A DNA stretch of 64,000 nt from Carboxylicivirga mesophila (GTDB taxonomy: Bacteria > Bacteroidota > Bacteroidia > Bacteroidales > Marinilabiliaceae), in contig NZ_JAGUCN010000005.1 of assembly GCF_018271975.1 (NCBI RefSeq), forward strand, positions 1 through 64,000, in the 5' to 3' direction. Positions 45,372-54,148 of this stretch are shown piece by piece; the stretch's first letter is position 1, and the number at the start of each line of letters is the position of its first letter. The notes beneath the pieces are model-generated. The model had not been told where the DNA came from. It made no database searches and saw only the letters and a program-made list of their open reading frames with translations. The position numbers and the translations under genes were made by a program.

Positions 45372-46349
45372 TTACTTATCCAACTCTTTCCATGCCAGGG
45401 CACTTGCTCCAACAATAGCCGCATCACCGGCATCAAGCTTCGATGGCAATAATTGAATTTTATCTTTAAAGATAGGTAATAAATGCTTCTCGATACTTTC
45501 CTTGGTAGGCTTAAGAATTAGCTCACCGGCCGCCAATGGACCACCAAAGAGGAATATAGCCTCAGGACTTAAATGATGAATGGTATCGGCAATACCCTGA
45601 CCAAGGTGATGGCCTGTCAGTTTAAATACCTCCAAAGCCACTTTATCACCAGCCACAGCTGCATCGTAAATCATTTTAGATGTCAAATCATTATATGTAT
45701 GATTGGCTAGTGGACTATCTGTTGCGTTGTATTTAGCCAGCAACTCAAATGCTGTACGCTTCATACCCGGAGCAGAACAGTATGCTTCAAGGTGTCCCTG
45801 AGCACCGCAGCCACACAAACGACCTCCCGGCACTAACGTAGTATGCCCACATTCACCAGCAAATCCATCGTGACCATACACAAGATCACCATTCACTACA
45901 ACTCCGCTTCCTACACCTGTACCAAGTGTGTACATTACAAAGTTTTTCATGCCTTTGGCTCCACCATAAATCATTTCTCCAATAGCAGCAGCGTTTGCAT
46001 CATTAGTTAAAGCGATGGCTTCCAATTCAGGAAAATGTGCTTTCAACAGTTTAACAACATGCACTACGCCCTTAAATGACAAGTTAGGCGCATATTCAAT
46101 AGTTCCGCTGTAATAGTTGCCATTAGGCGCTCCCACGCCAATACCAATAATCTCAATTTCTTCATTCATCAACTTAGCGTTGGTGATAAGCTTATTGATT
46201 GCAGCAGATAAATCTTCGATGTATTTATTTATATCACCATGCGACGGTGTTGAAATACTGTCTTTAGTCAATACATGACCCATTTCATCAACTACTCCAA
46301 TGGCGGTGTTTGTACCACCTATATCCACGCCAACAGATACCTTTTTCAT
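45372..46349 (-). CDS. ROK-family glucokinase
   Basis: A 325-residue ROK-family sugar kinase. The ATP phosphate loop is 'DIGGTNTAIGVVD' (about residues 9-21), sugar contacts lie in 'TNDANAAAIGE' and 'GHDGFAGECGHTTL', and the zinc-binding motif is 'CGCGAQGHLEAYCS'. There is no DNA-binding domain, so it is an enzyme and not a repressor. Glucokinase is the likeliest activity. Its position downstream of the sugar transporter suggests it phosphorylates the imported hexose. Confidence 0.88.
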   Translation of the reverse strand: MKKVSVGVDIGGTNTAIGVVDEMGHVLTKDSISTPSHGDINKYIEDLSAAINKLITNAKLMNEEIEIIGIGVGAPNGNYYSGTIEYAPNLSFKGVVHVVKLLKAHFPELEAIALTNDANAAAIGEMIYGGAKGMKNFVMYTLGTGVGSGVVVNGDLVYGHDGFAGECGHTTLVPGGRLCGCGAQGHLEAYCSAPGMKRTAFELLAKYNATDSPLANHTYNDLTSKMIYDAAVAGDKVALEVFKLTGHHLGQGIADTIHHLSPEAIFLFGGPLAAGELILKPTKESIEKHLLPIFKDKIQLLPSKLDAGDAAIVGASALAWKELDK

Positions 46350-46387
46350 TTGATTAGTTTTAATAGTTAATCGATTTCTTTAAACAC

Positions 46388-46420
46388 AACGACTTCCTGA
46401 AGTTAGTCCAGGAAGTCGTT
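46388..46420. terminator. Strong hairpin between MFS transporter and ROK kinase
   Basis: AACGACTTCCTG and CAGGAAGTCGTT form a perfect 12-bp stem with a 9-nt loop. The T-run on the minus strand is weak, so it may only partly stop transcription and set a lower level for the kinase. Confidence 0.65.
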
Positions 46421-46440
46421 TTATATCATACGAATTTCCC

Positions 46441-47763
46441 TTATTCTACAGGAATATCCTTGTTTACATTTTTACATCCTGCCAATGCATACCATAATAG
46501 ATAAACAAGAGCAGCAACAATTACCCAGTAAGAGGCCATGTAGCTTACTGTAAGGTCAGCAACGGCTCCTTGAATCAATGGAAGAACTCCACCACCAACT
46601 ACCATTACCATAAAAATACCAGAACCCATTTCCGTATATTTTCCAATACCTTCAACAGCCAGATTAAAGATACCTCCCCACATAATTGAAGTACATAAAC
46701 CACACAAAGTAAATAACATTACCGCTAATGGAACTGTCTGCATACCAAAACTTAGGTCTGACATAAATACTGGCATTGAGACCGAAATAGTTGATGGAAG
46801 GAAAATACCTAAAGCAACAAAAATAATACCCAAGGTACTAACAAAAGTCAATTGGGCTTTTGCCGAAAATTTGCTACCTAAAACTCCACCTGTGAGACGA
46901 CCAATCAACATTAAAAACCAATATGTACCAACTACCGAACCGGCAGCTGCAGGATCAATACCCATACCTGCTGCTCCATCTGCAGCATCTTTAGCTGCAG
47001 TTAAGTAAAGGTTGATAAAATTTGGAATACCAACTTCAATACCTACGTATAAGAAAATTGCCACTGTACCTAAAACGAAGTGACGGAATGACATTGCACT
47101 ATACTTCTCTATAACTTTAGATTCTTTTACATCTCTGTTATGTGGCTCAGGAATAGCAACGATTGCTAATACAATAAAAGCTACAACAAAAATACCAATA
47201 GCAATTAACAAGGCAGGAACAGCATTTTTCATGGTTGCTTTAGCAAGATCTCCAATTAAATAACCACCCAAAATTGGGACAATGGTTGCTGCCATTGAAT
47301 TCAATGAACCTCCAAACTGAATCAACTGATTACCCTTTTTACCTCCACCTCCTAAGGTGTTCAACATTGGATTAACAACAGTATTTAACATACACATTGA
47401 GAAACCTGAAATCAATGCCCCTGTTAGGTAAACGGTAAAGATTGGTGTGAAGTTATCACCAATTTCATATGGCATTAAGCCTGAAATTAACTGAACACCA
47501 ACACCCAGAATACCAAGCGCAATTGCCGTTAAGGCCGTAAATTTATAACCCTTTTTCTTCAACAGAATCCCAGAAGGTAAACCTAGAAGTAAATAAGCCA
47601 GGAAGTTAGCAAAATTCCCTAACTGAGACATCCAGTTAAGAATACCATCCTGATTTTTGGCAATCACACCCATTGGGTTTGACAATCCAGTCACAAATGA
47701 AATCATTGCAAATAGAAAGAACATCATTACTATTGGCAATACCTTGTTGTTTTTGCTAGACAT
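46441..47763 (-). CDS. MFS sugar transporter, FHS (fucose/glucose/galactose:H+ symporter) family
   Basis: A 440-residue inner-membrane transporter with about 12 transmembrane segments. The opening 'MMFFLFAMISFVTGLSNPMG' and the conserved 'YLLLGLPSGILLKKKGYK' loop match the FHS/GluP-type sugar permeases of Bacteroidota. It sits near the gal operon and directly upstream of a ROK kinase, so glucose and/or galactose is the probable substrate. Confidence 0.85.
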   Translation of the reverse strand: MSSKNNKVLPIVMMFFLFAMISFVTGLSNPMGVIAKNQDGILNWMSQLGNFANFLAYLLLGLPSGILLKKKGYKFTALTAIALGILGVGVQLISGLMPYEIGDNFTPIFTVYLTGALISGFSMCMLNTVVNPMLNTLGGGGKKGNQLIQFGGSLNSMAATIVPILGGYLIGDLAKATMKNAVPALLIAIGIFVVAFIVLAIVAIPEPHNRDVKESKVIEKYSAMSFRHFVLGTVAIFLYVGIEVGIPNFINLYLTAAKDAADGAAGMGIDPAAAGSVVGTYWFLMLIGRLTGGVLGSKFSAKAQLTFVSTLGIIFVALGIFLPSTISVSMPVFMSDLSFGMQTVPLAVMLFTLCGLCTSIMWGGIFNLAVEGIGKYTEMGSGIFMVMVVGGGVLPLIQGAVADLTVSYMASYWVIVAALVYLLWYALAGCKNVNKDIPVE

Positions 47764-48064
47764 AATTCGATTAATTAATTCTTAAAGGTGGATCAAGAAC
47801 CCACCTCCCTTGTTTTTAGTTTGTGTATAAAATATTAGTTTTTGAGTTTCGTTTTCAAACACTTACCACCTTCATTATGAACAATTTTGCACAAAAAAGA
47901 TTAATTTATTTAAAAACGGAAAGCAAGATAGTATTTAAATGTACAATTCTTACAATTTGCGTTAAAATATCGCTAATAAAAAATTGATATAAATTACTGG
48001 TCTGTTTTAGGGTAAAAAAAAAACCACCCCATAACGAGGTGGTTCTGTATATTCAACTGATTAT
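47764..48064. other. Upstream region of the sugar transporter with a terminator at its right end
   Basis: AT-rich 301-bp gap. No gene seen. The transporter promoter must lie here (minus strand). A hairpin ending at 48044 serves the lipoprotein gene to the right. Confidence 0.5.
48014..48044 (-). terminator. Terminator of the DUF4827-like gene
   Basis: AACCACC pairs with GGTGGTT around a 9-nt loop, with a minus-strand T-run (A-run at 48014-48023). Confidence 0.8.
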
Positions 48065-48676
48065 TTATTGCTCCAAATAGGTCACTTCCAACTCAAATAT
48101 ATGAGTATTATACTGATTATCTGCGATTAGAGATGGAAGAACAAGTTTAGCTTTGCCAAATAAATTCATGTGTAACACAGCTTCATTAACACCAGGGAAA
48201 ACATTTGAACCAGCTCCGGGTACGCCACCAACCGGATAAGTTGTAAACGTAAATGGTGAAATGGCGTATTCATTACTCTCTCTAAAAACTTCTACTGTTT
48301 TTTCTACAAATGTTGTATCTACACCATCTACGAGGGTATCCATTTGTAAGGCTATTGCATAATTTGTGTATCTGAAACCTACCGTTTTATAAGCTTCTAC
48401 AGGTTGGTCCTTTTCACCTAATTCTGTGTGAAACATCATCAAACCTGATTCAAAGCGATGGTCAACTGTATCTATTGACGCTGCTGTCAATGAGTCCAGC
48501 CTGCTTAAACCATTATCCATCTCTTCGTCATAATAGCGTTCCAACAACTCCTGTTCAGCAGCTAAGGCTTCCTTTACGTTAAAGTAATTGTAAGAATCAT
48601 TACAAGCAGCAAATCCAATTAAAAATGTAATTGCGATAAGTATAGTCAGGTTAAAAAATCTATTTCCAGTCTTCAT
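48065..48676 (-). CDS. DUF4827-like lipoprotein
   Basis: A 203-residue lipoprotein with a signal ending in 'GFAAC' (Cys25). The mature part looks like a divergent FKBP-type domain and resembles DUF4827 family proteins of Bacteroidota, a family I recall from memory. It lies 68 bp downstream of a second FKBP-type lipoprotein and of a DHH phosphoesterase, an order seen in related genomes. Envelope folding or assembly is the likely area of function, without direct evidence. Confidence 0.65.
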   Translation of the reverse strand: MKTGNRFFNLTILIAITFLIGFAACNDSYNYFNVKEALAAEQELLERYYDEEMDNGLSRLDSLTAASIDTVDHRFESGLMMFHTELGEKDQPVEAYKTVGFRYTNYAIALQMDTLVDGVDTTFVEKTVEVFRESNEYAISPFTFTTYPVGGVPGAGSNVFPGVNEAVLHMNLFGKAKLVLPSLIADNQYNTHIFELEVTYLEQ

Positions 48677-48744
48677 TAATTATTTTTTATGTCAGTTTGA
48701 CAAGCACACAAAGAAAATCATTTTTATGCAATCTTCAAACCTTA

Positions 48745-49287
48745 TTATGGCAATGATTGGCTTGTTTGCACCTCCAACACCTCAATATCCATTACTATTA
48801 TCGCCAATTTAGGAATCTTATTGCCATCACCGGCAATACCATGAGCCAAATAGGGTGGCAATATTAGTTTAGCAATGGCTCCTTGCTGCAAGTGCTGAAC
48901 AAATTGCTCAAGCCCCGCTTCCACCTGAGCCTTTCCAACCGTAAATTGCATAAATCCATCAGTTGCCGACGAATAACAGATGGTTCCATCAAGCAAACTG
49001 GTTGTGTAAGCTAGTTTCACTGCATCCTGATAGCGTATTGAATCTCCAACACCCGGCTTATTAATCTGATAATAGTAACCGGTTCCAGACTTGGTCATAT
49101 CCAGATGATTATCGGCAATATACTGCTCAATCACCTTTACCTCGGCACTAACCATCTTTTTATTCATCTCCAAAAGCATGTCTTTGGTCACCTGCTTTTT
49201 TTCTCTGGGTTTTTCTTTACACCCACTTAAAAAACCGATGGTCACTAATACAACAACCAGTATTCTAATTAAAGCCATTGGCATCAC
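48745..49287 (-). CDS. FKBP-type peptidyl-prolyl isomerase lipoprotein (GldI-like)
   Basis: A 180-residue lipoprotein with signal 'IRILVVVLVTIGFLSGC' (Cys23). The FKBP domain covers about residues 75-178, with 'GLEQFVQHLQQGAIAKLILPPYLAHGI' and a C-terminal 'IVMDIEVLEV' strand. It resembles the GldI group tied to gliding/T9SS in some Bacteroidota, but no gliding genes are adjacent. The start overlaps the DHH gene end by 23 bp. A second Met three codons in is an alternative start. Confidence 0.85.
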   Translation of the reverse strand: MMPMALIRILVVVLVTIGFLSGCKEKPREKKQVTKDMLLEMNKKMVSAEVKVIEQYIADNHLDMTKSGTGYYYQINKPGVGDSIRYQDAVKLAYTTSLLDGTICYSSATDGFMQFTVGKAQVEAGLEQFVQHLQQGAIAKLILPPYLAHGIAGDGNKIPKLAIIVMDIEVLEVQTSQSLP

Positions 49288-50293
49288 AAAATTCTTTTAA
49301 TACATTTTTAAACCGCTCAACTGTTTCATCCAGCTTAAGTTTTGATTCTCCACCGGCAGCATTAAAATGTCCTCCACCATTAAAATAGGTTTCACTGAAC
49401 TTATTAGCAGGAAACCCCCCGCGCGAACGGAATGATATCTTTATTAAATCCTTTTTCTCGGTAAACAAAGCTGATAAGTTAACGCCTTCGATCCACAGCG
49501 CCTGATTAACAAATCCTTCGGTATCGCCTGGTTTAAAATTAAAGCGTTTTAACTCTTCCTGACTCAACGATATGTAGGCTGTTTTCAGCTCGGGTAAACG
49601 TTCCATCTTCTCACCCAGTGCATGCCCTAATAAGCGCATCCGATCAAATGAGTTGTTATGAAATATCATGTGATGAATATGCTCTTTATCAATGCCCATG
49701 CGCAACAACTCTGCTACAATCAGGTATGTTTCGGGGCGGTTAGAATTGTAATTGAGCGAGCCTGTGTCGGTCATGATACCGGCATAAATACACTCGGCAG
49801 CTTCTTTGGTCACAGCATCTTTTAAGCCAGCCTCATTCAACACATGAAAGAGTAACTCACAGGTTGACGAAGCTTCAGGTACACTTATCTGTAGTTGTGC
49901 CACATTAGCATCAGGAAATGGATGGTGATCAATCATGATACGGGGCGTATCATCCTGCTCAAACAGCTCACCCATCAGTTTGATACGCGTCAATGAATTG
50001 AAATCAACAAAAATAACCAGTTCACTCTCTTTAATTAGTTTGGTCGACTTCTTGATGCTCTTATCGTAAATCAATACCTCATTCACGCCGTGCATCCAAT
50101 TGAGAAAATCAGGAAATTCATTTGGAGATATCACTGTTACCTCCTTGTCCATATTCCTCAATGTATTATATAGGCCCAATGCGGCACCTAAAGCATCTCC
50201 ATCGGGATTATTATGCGGAACAATTATGACTTTCCGACTGTTATCTATCTTAGTTTTTAATAAATCTATTTGTGTCTTGTCTTGAATATTCAT
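49265..50293 (-). CDS. DHH/DHHA1 phosphoesterase (NrnA-like)
   Basis: A 342-residue DHH-family phosphoesterase, likely a nanoRNase/pAp or cyclic-dinucleotide phosphatase. Motifs are 'HNNPDGDALG' (about residues 28-37), 'FVDFNSL', 'DHHPFPD' and the DHHA1 end 'FNGGGHFNAAGGE'. The start is set at the ATG at 50293. The longer form needs a TTG at 50317. It is transcribed divergently from ndk and overlaps the FKBP gene, suggesting one transcript. Confidence 0.88.
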   Translation of the reverse strand: MNIQDKTQIDLLKTKIDNSRKVIIVPHNNPDGDALGAALGLYNTLRNMDKEVTVISPNEFPDFLNWMHGVNEVLIYDKSIKKSTKLIKESELVIFVDFNSLTRIKLMGELFEQDDTPRIMIDHHPFPDANVAQLQISVPEASSTCELLFHVLNEAGLKDAVTKEAAECIYAGIMTDTGSLNYNSNRPETYLIVAELLRMGIDKEHIHHMIFHNNSFDRMRLLGHALGEKMERLPELKTAYISLSQEELKRFNFKPGDTEGFVNQALWIEGVNLSALFTEKKDLIKISFRSRGGFPANKFSETYFNGGGHFNAAGGESKLKLDETVERFKNVLKEFCDANGFN

Positions 50294-50397
50294 TGTAATT
50301 TTTTGTTGAATTGACAAAGATATAGATTTTGAAAGACTATTTTTTTTGTATTTTCGGAATATTAAGTTTTACCCTTACACTAAATTAATCAGCTAAT

Positions 50398-50829
50398 ATG
50401 GCAGGACTGAAAACACTTACTATGATTAAGCCGGGAGCCGTAAAAAACAGGCATATCGGCGCCATTCTCAATATGATTGAAGAAGCCGGATTTCGCATCT
50501 CGGCTATTAAATCCCTAAAATTATCGAAGGAAGATGCCGAAAACTTCTATGAAGAGCACAAAGAGCGTCCATTCTTCCCCGAACTGGTTGACTTTATGTC
50601 ATCGGGACCTATTGTGGCTGCTATTCTTTTGAAAGAAAATGCAGTGGAAGACTTCAGAAAACTGATAGGCAGCACCGACCCGGCTGAAGCGGAAGAAGGC
50701 ACCATCCGAAAGCTTTTTGCTGAAAGTAAAGCTCATAATGCGATTCACGGCTCAGACAGCGATGCCAGTGCTGAACGTGAATGCCACTTCTTCTTTAGCT
50801 CGAAGGAATTACTGGAACGTCACCCGTAG
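50398..50829 (+). CDS. ndk: Nucleoside-diphosphate kinase
   Basis: A 143-residue NDK moving the gamma phosphate between nucleoside di- and triphosphates. The opening '[18 protein letters not shown]' and active-site block '[20 protein letters not shown]', with the phospho-His in 'AIHGSDS', are unmistakable. It stands alone with a terminator directly after it. Confidence 0.97.
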   Translation: MAGLKTLTMIKPGAVKNRHIGAILNMIEEAGFRISAIKSLKLSKEDAENFYEEHKERPFFPELVDFMSSGPIVAAILLKENAVEDFRKLIGSTDPAEAEEGTIRKLFAESKAHNAIHGSDSDASAERECHFFFSSKELLERHP

Positions 50830-50850
50830 ACAAAAGTTAAAATTACAGAG

Positions 50851-50878
50851 GCCTCTTGCATTGCAAGGGGCTTTTTTT
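50851..50878 (+). terminator. Terminator of ndk
   Basis: GCCTCTTGC and GCAAGGGGC (one G-T pair) followed by seven T, 22 bp after the stop. Confidence 0.85.
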
Positions 50879-50972
50879 AGTTCAAAAAAGCTGATAGCTT
50901 ATGGCGGTTAGCTATTTCCACAGCGATGTTATCCAAAGCACTTTGTCATTCGCCTCCTGTTATCCATTTCCT

Positions 50973-51263
50973 CTATCGAAACACTATATCCTGAACAATA
51001 TTATCGCCTATAGCCTGATTCAGGTTTTCAATGATTTTATCCTTCCACATCAATAATTCGTTGCGCAACACACTGGAGGTCATTTCCACATAAAGAATTC
51101 CATTACGGATGTAGATACGATGTGTTGCCCGTGCCACCGATGGCCCAAGTACTTTTGCCCAGTAATGCACAGCCCGGTTCTCGAGCATACCTTTATTCAG
51201 ATTCTGCTGTTTAAGCACCTCCTTTATTACATCACTTATGGCTTGTGTTTTGCGTCGACGCAT
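50973..51263 (-). CDS. DUF721 (DciA-like) protein
   Basis: A 96-residue protein of the DUF721 family, whose better studied members (DciA) help load the replicative helicase. The pattern 'LGPSVARATHRIYIRNGILYVEMTSSVLRNELLMWKDKIIENLN' covers most of the domain. It lies 63 bp downstream of recF on the same strand, the usual Bacteroidota order. Confidence 0.85.
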   Translation of the reverse strand: MRRRKTQAISDVIKEVLKQQNLNKGMLENRAVHYWAKVLGPSVARATHRIYIRNGILYVEMTSSVLRNELLMWKDKIIENLNQAIGDNIVQDIVFR

Positions 51264-51326
51264 ACTTAAGTTATTAATTATTAGGCAGTAGCCAGTATTT
51301 TAATAAATTGCATTGCATAAATGTGA

Positions 51327-52433
51327 TTATGAGTTCTCAGCAATCTGTCCATTTGCCACATCAAACACCTTATATGCTTTACCTGTTCGTTTCACTATAT
51401 CAACCAAGTACGGTTTATTGGTATCGGTTATAAAAATCTGATTAAACACATCTTCGGCAACCAGCTGAAGCAGGCGATTGCTGCGTGCGTCATCCAGCTT
51501 GTCAAAAATATCATCGAGCAATAAAATAGGCTTAATGCCATTGTGCTTGTGTATAAACTCATATTGAGCGAGCTTTAGTGCAATCAAAAAAGTCTTTTTC
51601 TGCCCCTGCGAAGCTATTTTTTTGATTGAGTAACCTCCCAGCAACAATTCAAGATCGTCTTTGTGAACGCCTTTGGTAGTATAACCCAACACAATATCCT
51701 TAGAGCGCACTGCTGCCAGCTGCCCCTTTAAATCACCCTCGTGTAAATGGGATTTATAAGTGAGTGCAATCTCTTCCTTCCCATCGGAGATATAGGCGTA
51801 ATATTTTTGAAAAACCGGTACCAGTTCTTTAATAAAATCAACACGGCGCGCATAAATTCGGTTGGCCAGCTGCTCCAGTTGCTCATCCCATAAATCGAGC
51901 ATAGAATAATCACCGGAATGACTATCTTTCAATTGCTTGAGAGTTGCATTACGCTGCATCAGTGAGCGATTATAACGCATTAAATCATCCAAAAAGGGCT
52001 TATCATACTGCGATATAACACCATCGATGTATTTACGGCGCTGCTCACTTCCTTCATTAATCAGTTGCTCATCCGATGGCGATATCATCACCAATGGCAA
52101 TAGGCCAATATGTTCCGAAAGCTTGCTGTATTCCTTTTTGTTGCGCTTAAAATGTTTCTTCTGTGACTTCTTCAGGCCGCAATAGATATGCTCCTCCTCA
52201 TCATGGCGCAAATATTGTCCCTGAACCACGAAGAATTCCTGCTGATGATTAATGTTCTGGCTATCAACAGCGTTAAAGTAGCTTTTACAAAACGACAGGT
52301 AGTACAGTGCATCCAACACATTGGTCTTCCCTGAACCATTATCGCCCACCAGGCAGTTAATACCCGGTGAAAAGGCTATTTCGGCCTGTTCAATATTTTT
52401 AAAATTGATAAGATTAAGGTGCCTGATGTGCAT
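51327..52433 (-). CDS. recF: DNA replication and repair protein RecF
   Basis: A 368-residue SMC-like ATPase that helps load RecA at gaps. Walker A is GDNGSGKTN (about residues 30-38), the signature motif is 'ASQGQKKTFLIALKLAQ' and Walker B is 'ILLLDDIFDKLD'. Length is normal. It is transcribed with the DUF721 gene and divergently from the TPR protein. dnaA, dnaN and gyrB are not beside it. Confidence 0.95.
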   Translation of the reverse strand: MHIRHLNLINFKNIEQAEIAFSPGINCLVGDNGSGKTNVLDALYYLSFCKSYFNAVDSQNINHQQEFFVVQGQYLRHDEEEHIYCGLKKSQKKHFKRNKKEYSKLSEHIGLLPLVMISPSDEQLINEGSEQRRKYIDGVISQYDKPFLDDLMRYNRSLMQRNATLKQLKDSHSGDYSMLDLWDEQLEQLANRIYARRVDFIKELVPVFQKYYAYISDGKEEIALTYKSHLHEGDLKGQLAAVRSKDIVLGYTTKGVHKDDLELLLGGYSIKKIASQGQKKTFLIALKLAQYEFIHKHNGIKPILLLDDIFDKLDDARSNRLLQLVAEDVFNQIFITDTNKPYLVDIVKRTGKAYKVFDVANGQIAENS

Positions 52434-52629
52434 GTAAAATGGTTTTGTGCAAAAGTAACTAACCTGCAGGATTGTTCAAAAATGCCTTTCAATATTTTTA
52501 GAACTATTCGGCCGAACTAACACCATTAGATTACCGCGACATTGATTACCGGATAGCATCGACATTAAAATATTTATCTGGAAGCCACAAAAAGTAATAA
52601 TCCATCTTTTGTTTTTTGGTCAAAAGGAT

Positions 52630-52637
52630 TACTTTTG
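52630..52637 (+). promoter_or_regulatory. -7 box for the TPR membrane protein
   Basis: TACTTTTG, with TTTTG about 18 bp upstream as the -33 element. It lies between the upstream in-frame ATG at 52609 and the one at 52663, so it excludes the earlier start. Confidence 0.65.
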
Positions 52638-52662
52638 GCATTCGAATAAAAATTTACTTACA

Positions 52663-53349
52663 ATGTCAAAAGAGAAACATACGCATCAAGATGATAGCTT
52701 CGAGAATGTAGAAAGCGCATTGAGTAAGACGGAGCACTTTATTGAAGAGAATCAGAACAGAATAAGTATGATTGCTTTGGCAATCATCATCATAGTAGCC
52801 GGATACTGGGGATTAAAGAAATTCTATTTCTTACCATTGGAGCAAGAAGCTCAAAAGCAGGTGTTCTATGCTCAGCAGTATTTTGAGCAGGATTCATTTA
52901 AGCTGGCTTTAAATGGCGATGGACAGAATTATGGTTTCATTGAGATCATGGATGAATATGGCTCAACTAAAGCTGGTAAGCTGGCGGCATATTACGCAGG
53001 TGTTTCTAACCTTCATTTAGGTAATTACAACGAAGCTGTTAACTACTTATCAGGCTTCTCTTCTAGTGAAGAAATGGTGGCAGCTACTGCAGCCGGTGCA
53101 TTAGGTGATGCTTACGCTGAATTGGGAGAAAACGATAAGGCTATCTCACAATACAAAACAGCAGCCTCTTATGACAATTCATTGACAGCTCCTACCTACC
53201 TGATGAAGCTGGGAGTAATGTATGAGGCAAAAGGTGATTACAAAGCAGCTGTTGAGGCTTATCAAAAAATTAAAGATAAGTATGCATCATCAGCAGAAGC
53301 CCGTCAGGTTGACAAGTATCTGACACGTGCTAAGCTGCAGACGAAGTAA
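52663..53349 (+). CDS. Membrane-anchored TPR protein
   Basis: A 228-residue protein with one transmembrane helix (about residues 35-55, 'MIALAIIIIVAGYWGLKKFYF') after a charged cytoplasmic N-terminus. Several tetratricopeptide-like repeats lie in the C-terminal part (about 100-225). The layout recalls YfgM-type proteins at the Sec translocon. The start is chosen at 52663 because the promoter lies just before it. It is followed by a terminator and then ribH. Confidence 0.8.
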   Translation: MSKEKHTHQDDSFENVESALSKTEHFIEENQNRISMIALAIIIIVAGYWGLKKFYFLPLEQEAQKQVFYAQQYFEQDSFKLALNGDGQNYGFIEIMDEYGSTKAGKLAAYYAGVSNLHLGNYNEAVNYLSGFSSSEEMVAATAAGALGDAYAELGENDKAISQYKTAASYDNSLTAPTYLMKLGVMYEAKGDYKAAVEAYQKIKDKYASSAEARQVDKYLTRAKLQTK

Positions 53350-53366
53350 TTTTGAACTAAAATATT

Positions 53367-53400
53367 AAAAAGAGGTTGTCTATGTAGGCAACCTCTTTTA
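53367..53400 (+). terminator. Terminator of the TPR gene
   Basis: AAAAGAGGTTG and CAACCTCTTTT form an 11-bp stem. The downstream T-rich end doubles as the ribH -7 box. Confidence 0.85.
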
Positions 53401-53406
53401 TTTTTG
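53399..53406 (+). promoter_or_regulatory. -7 box for ribH
   Basis: TATTTTTG ends 16 bp before the ATG at 53423 and overlaps the terminator tail. Confidence 0.5.
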
Positions 53407-53422
53407 CACAAAACTGTAAACA

Positions 53423-53917
53423 ATGGCAACAAGTCTTAAAAACTTATCAGATTACAATATAGCTGATGTACCATCGGCCGCTGAAATGAAGTTCGGCATT
53501 GTGGTGTCGGAGTGGAACACCGAGATAACCGAGGCATTATACGAAGGAGCTTATAACACCCTTATTAAGCACGGGGCTTCGGAGGACAACATCATTAAAA
53601 AATATGTACCTGGCAGCTTTGAGCTCACCGCTGGTGCCAAATATCTGGCTGAGATGACAGATGTTGATGCTGTTATTTGCCTGGGATGTGTGATACAAGG
53701 TGAAACACCACACTTCGACTTCGTTTGTCATGGTGTGACACAAGGTATGACCCTTTTAAATGTGCAGTATCCAATACCGTTTATATTTGGCTTGCTGACC
53801 ACACTGAATCAGCAACAAGCCATAGACCGCGCTGGTGGCAAACATGGTAATAAAGGAGATGAAGGAGCTGTAACAGCCATTAAAATGGTGCACCTTAATC
53901 GCTCGCTTAAAAACTAA
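53423..53917 (+). CDS. ribH: 6,7-dimethyl-8-ribityllumazine synthase
   Basis: A 164-residue lumazine synthase, the penultimate step of riboflavin synthesis, normally assembling into icosahedral or pentameric shells. Blocks: '[13 protein letters not shown]', '[19 protein letters not shown]', '[25 protein letters not shown]' with the active-site His, and '[15 protein letters not shown]'. No other rib genes or FMN riboswitch are present. Confidence 0.96.
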   Translation: MATSLKNLSDYNIADVPSAAEMKFGIVVSEWNTEITEALYEGAYNTLIKHGASEDNIIKKYVPGSFELTAGAKYLAEMTDVDAVICLGCVIQGETPHFDFVCHGVTQGMTLLNVQYPIPFIFGLLTTLNQQQAIDRAGGKHGNKGDEGAVTAIKMVHLNRSLKN

Positions 53918-53941
53918 GAACATTATAAGATAGCATACGAC

Positions 53942-53970
53942 AAAGCCCGGCCTTAAACCGGGCTTTCTTG
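53942..53970 (+). terminator. Terminator of ribH
   Basis: AAAGCCCGG pairs with CCGGGCTTT around a 7-nt loop, followed by TTTCTT. Confidence 0.85.
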
Positions 53971-54148
53971 TGCATTCTAAAAAATTAAAGGAATATATTA
54001 GTCACCAGACTATTTCTGCATAATACACCCAACTTATACCAAATGAATAACAAAATGATTGATAGAGCATTTTGCTTATATCATGGGTTAATGCCGAAAC
54101 CGAATCACAGATTGTTTTTTAATCAATCGTTTTGATTCGTAATCGATA

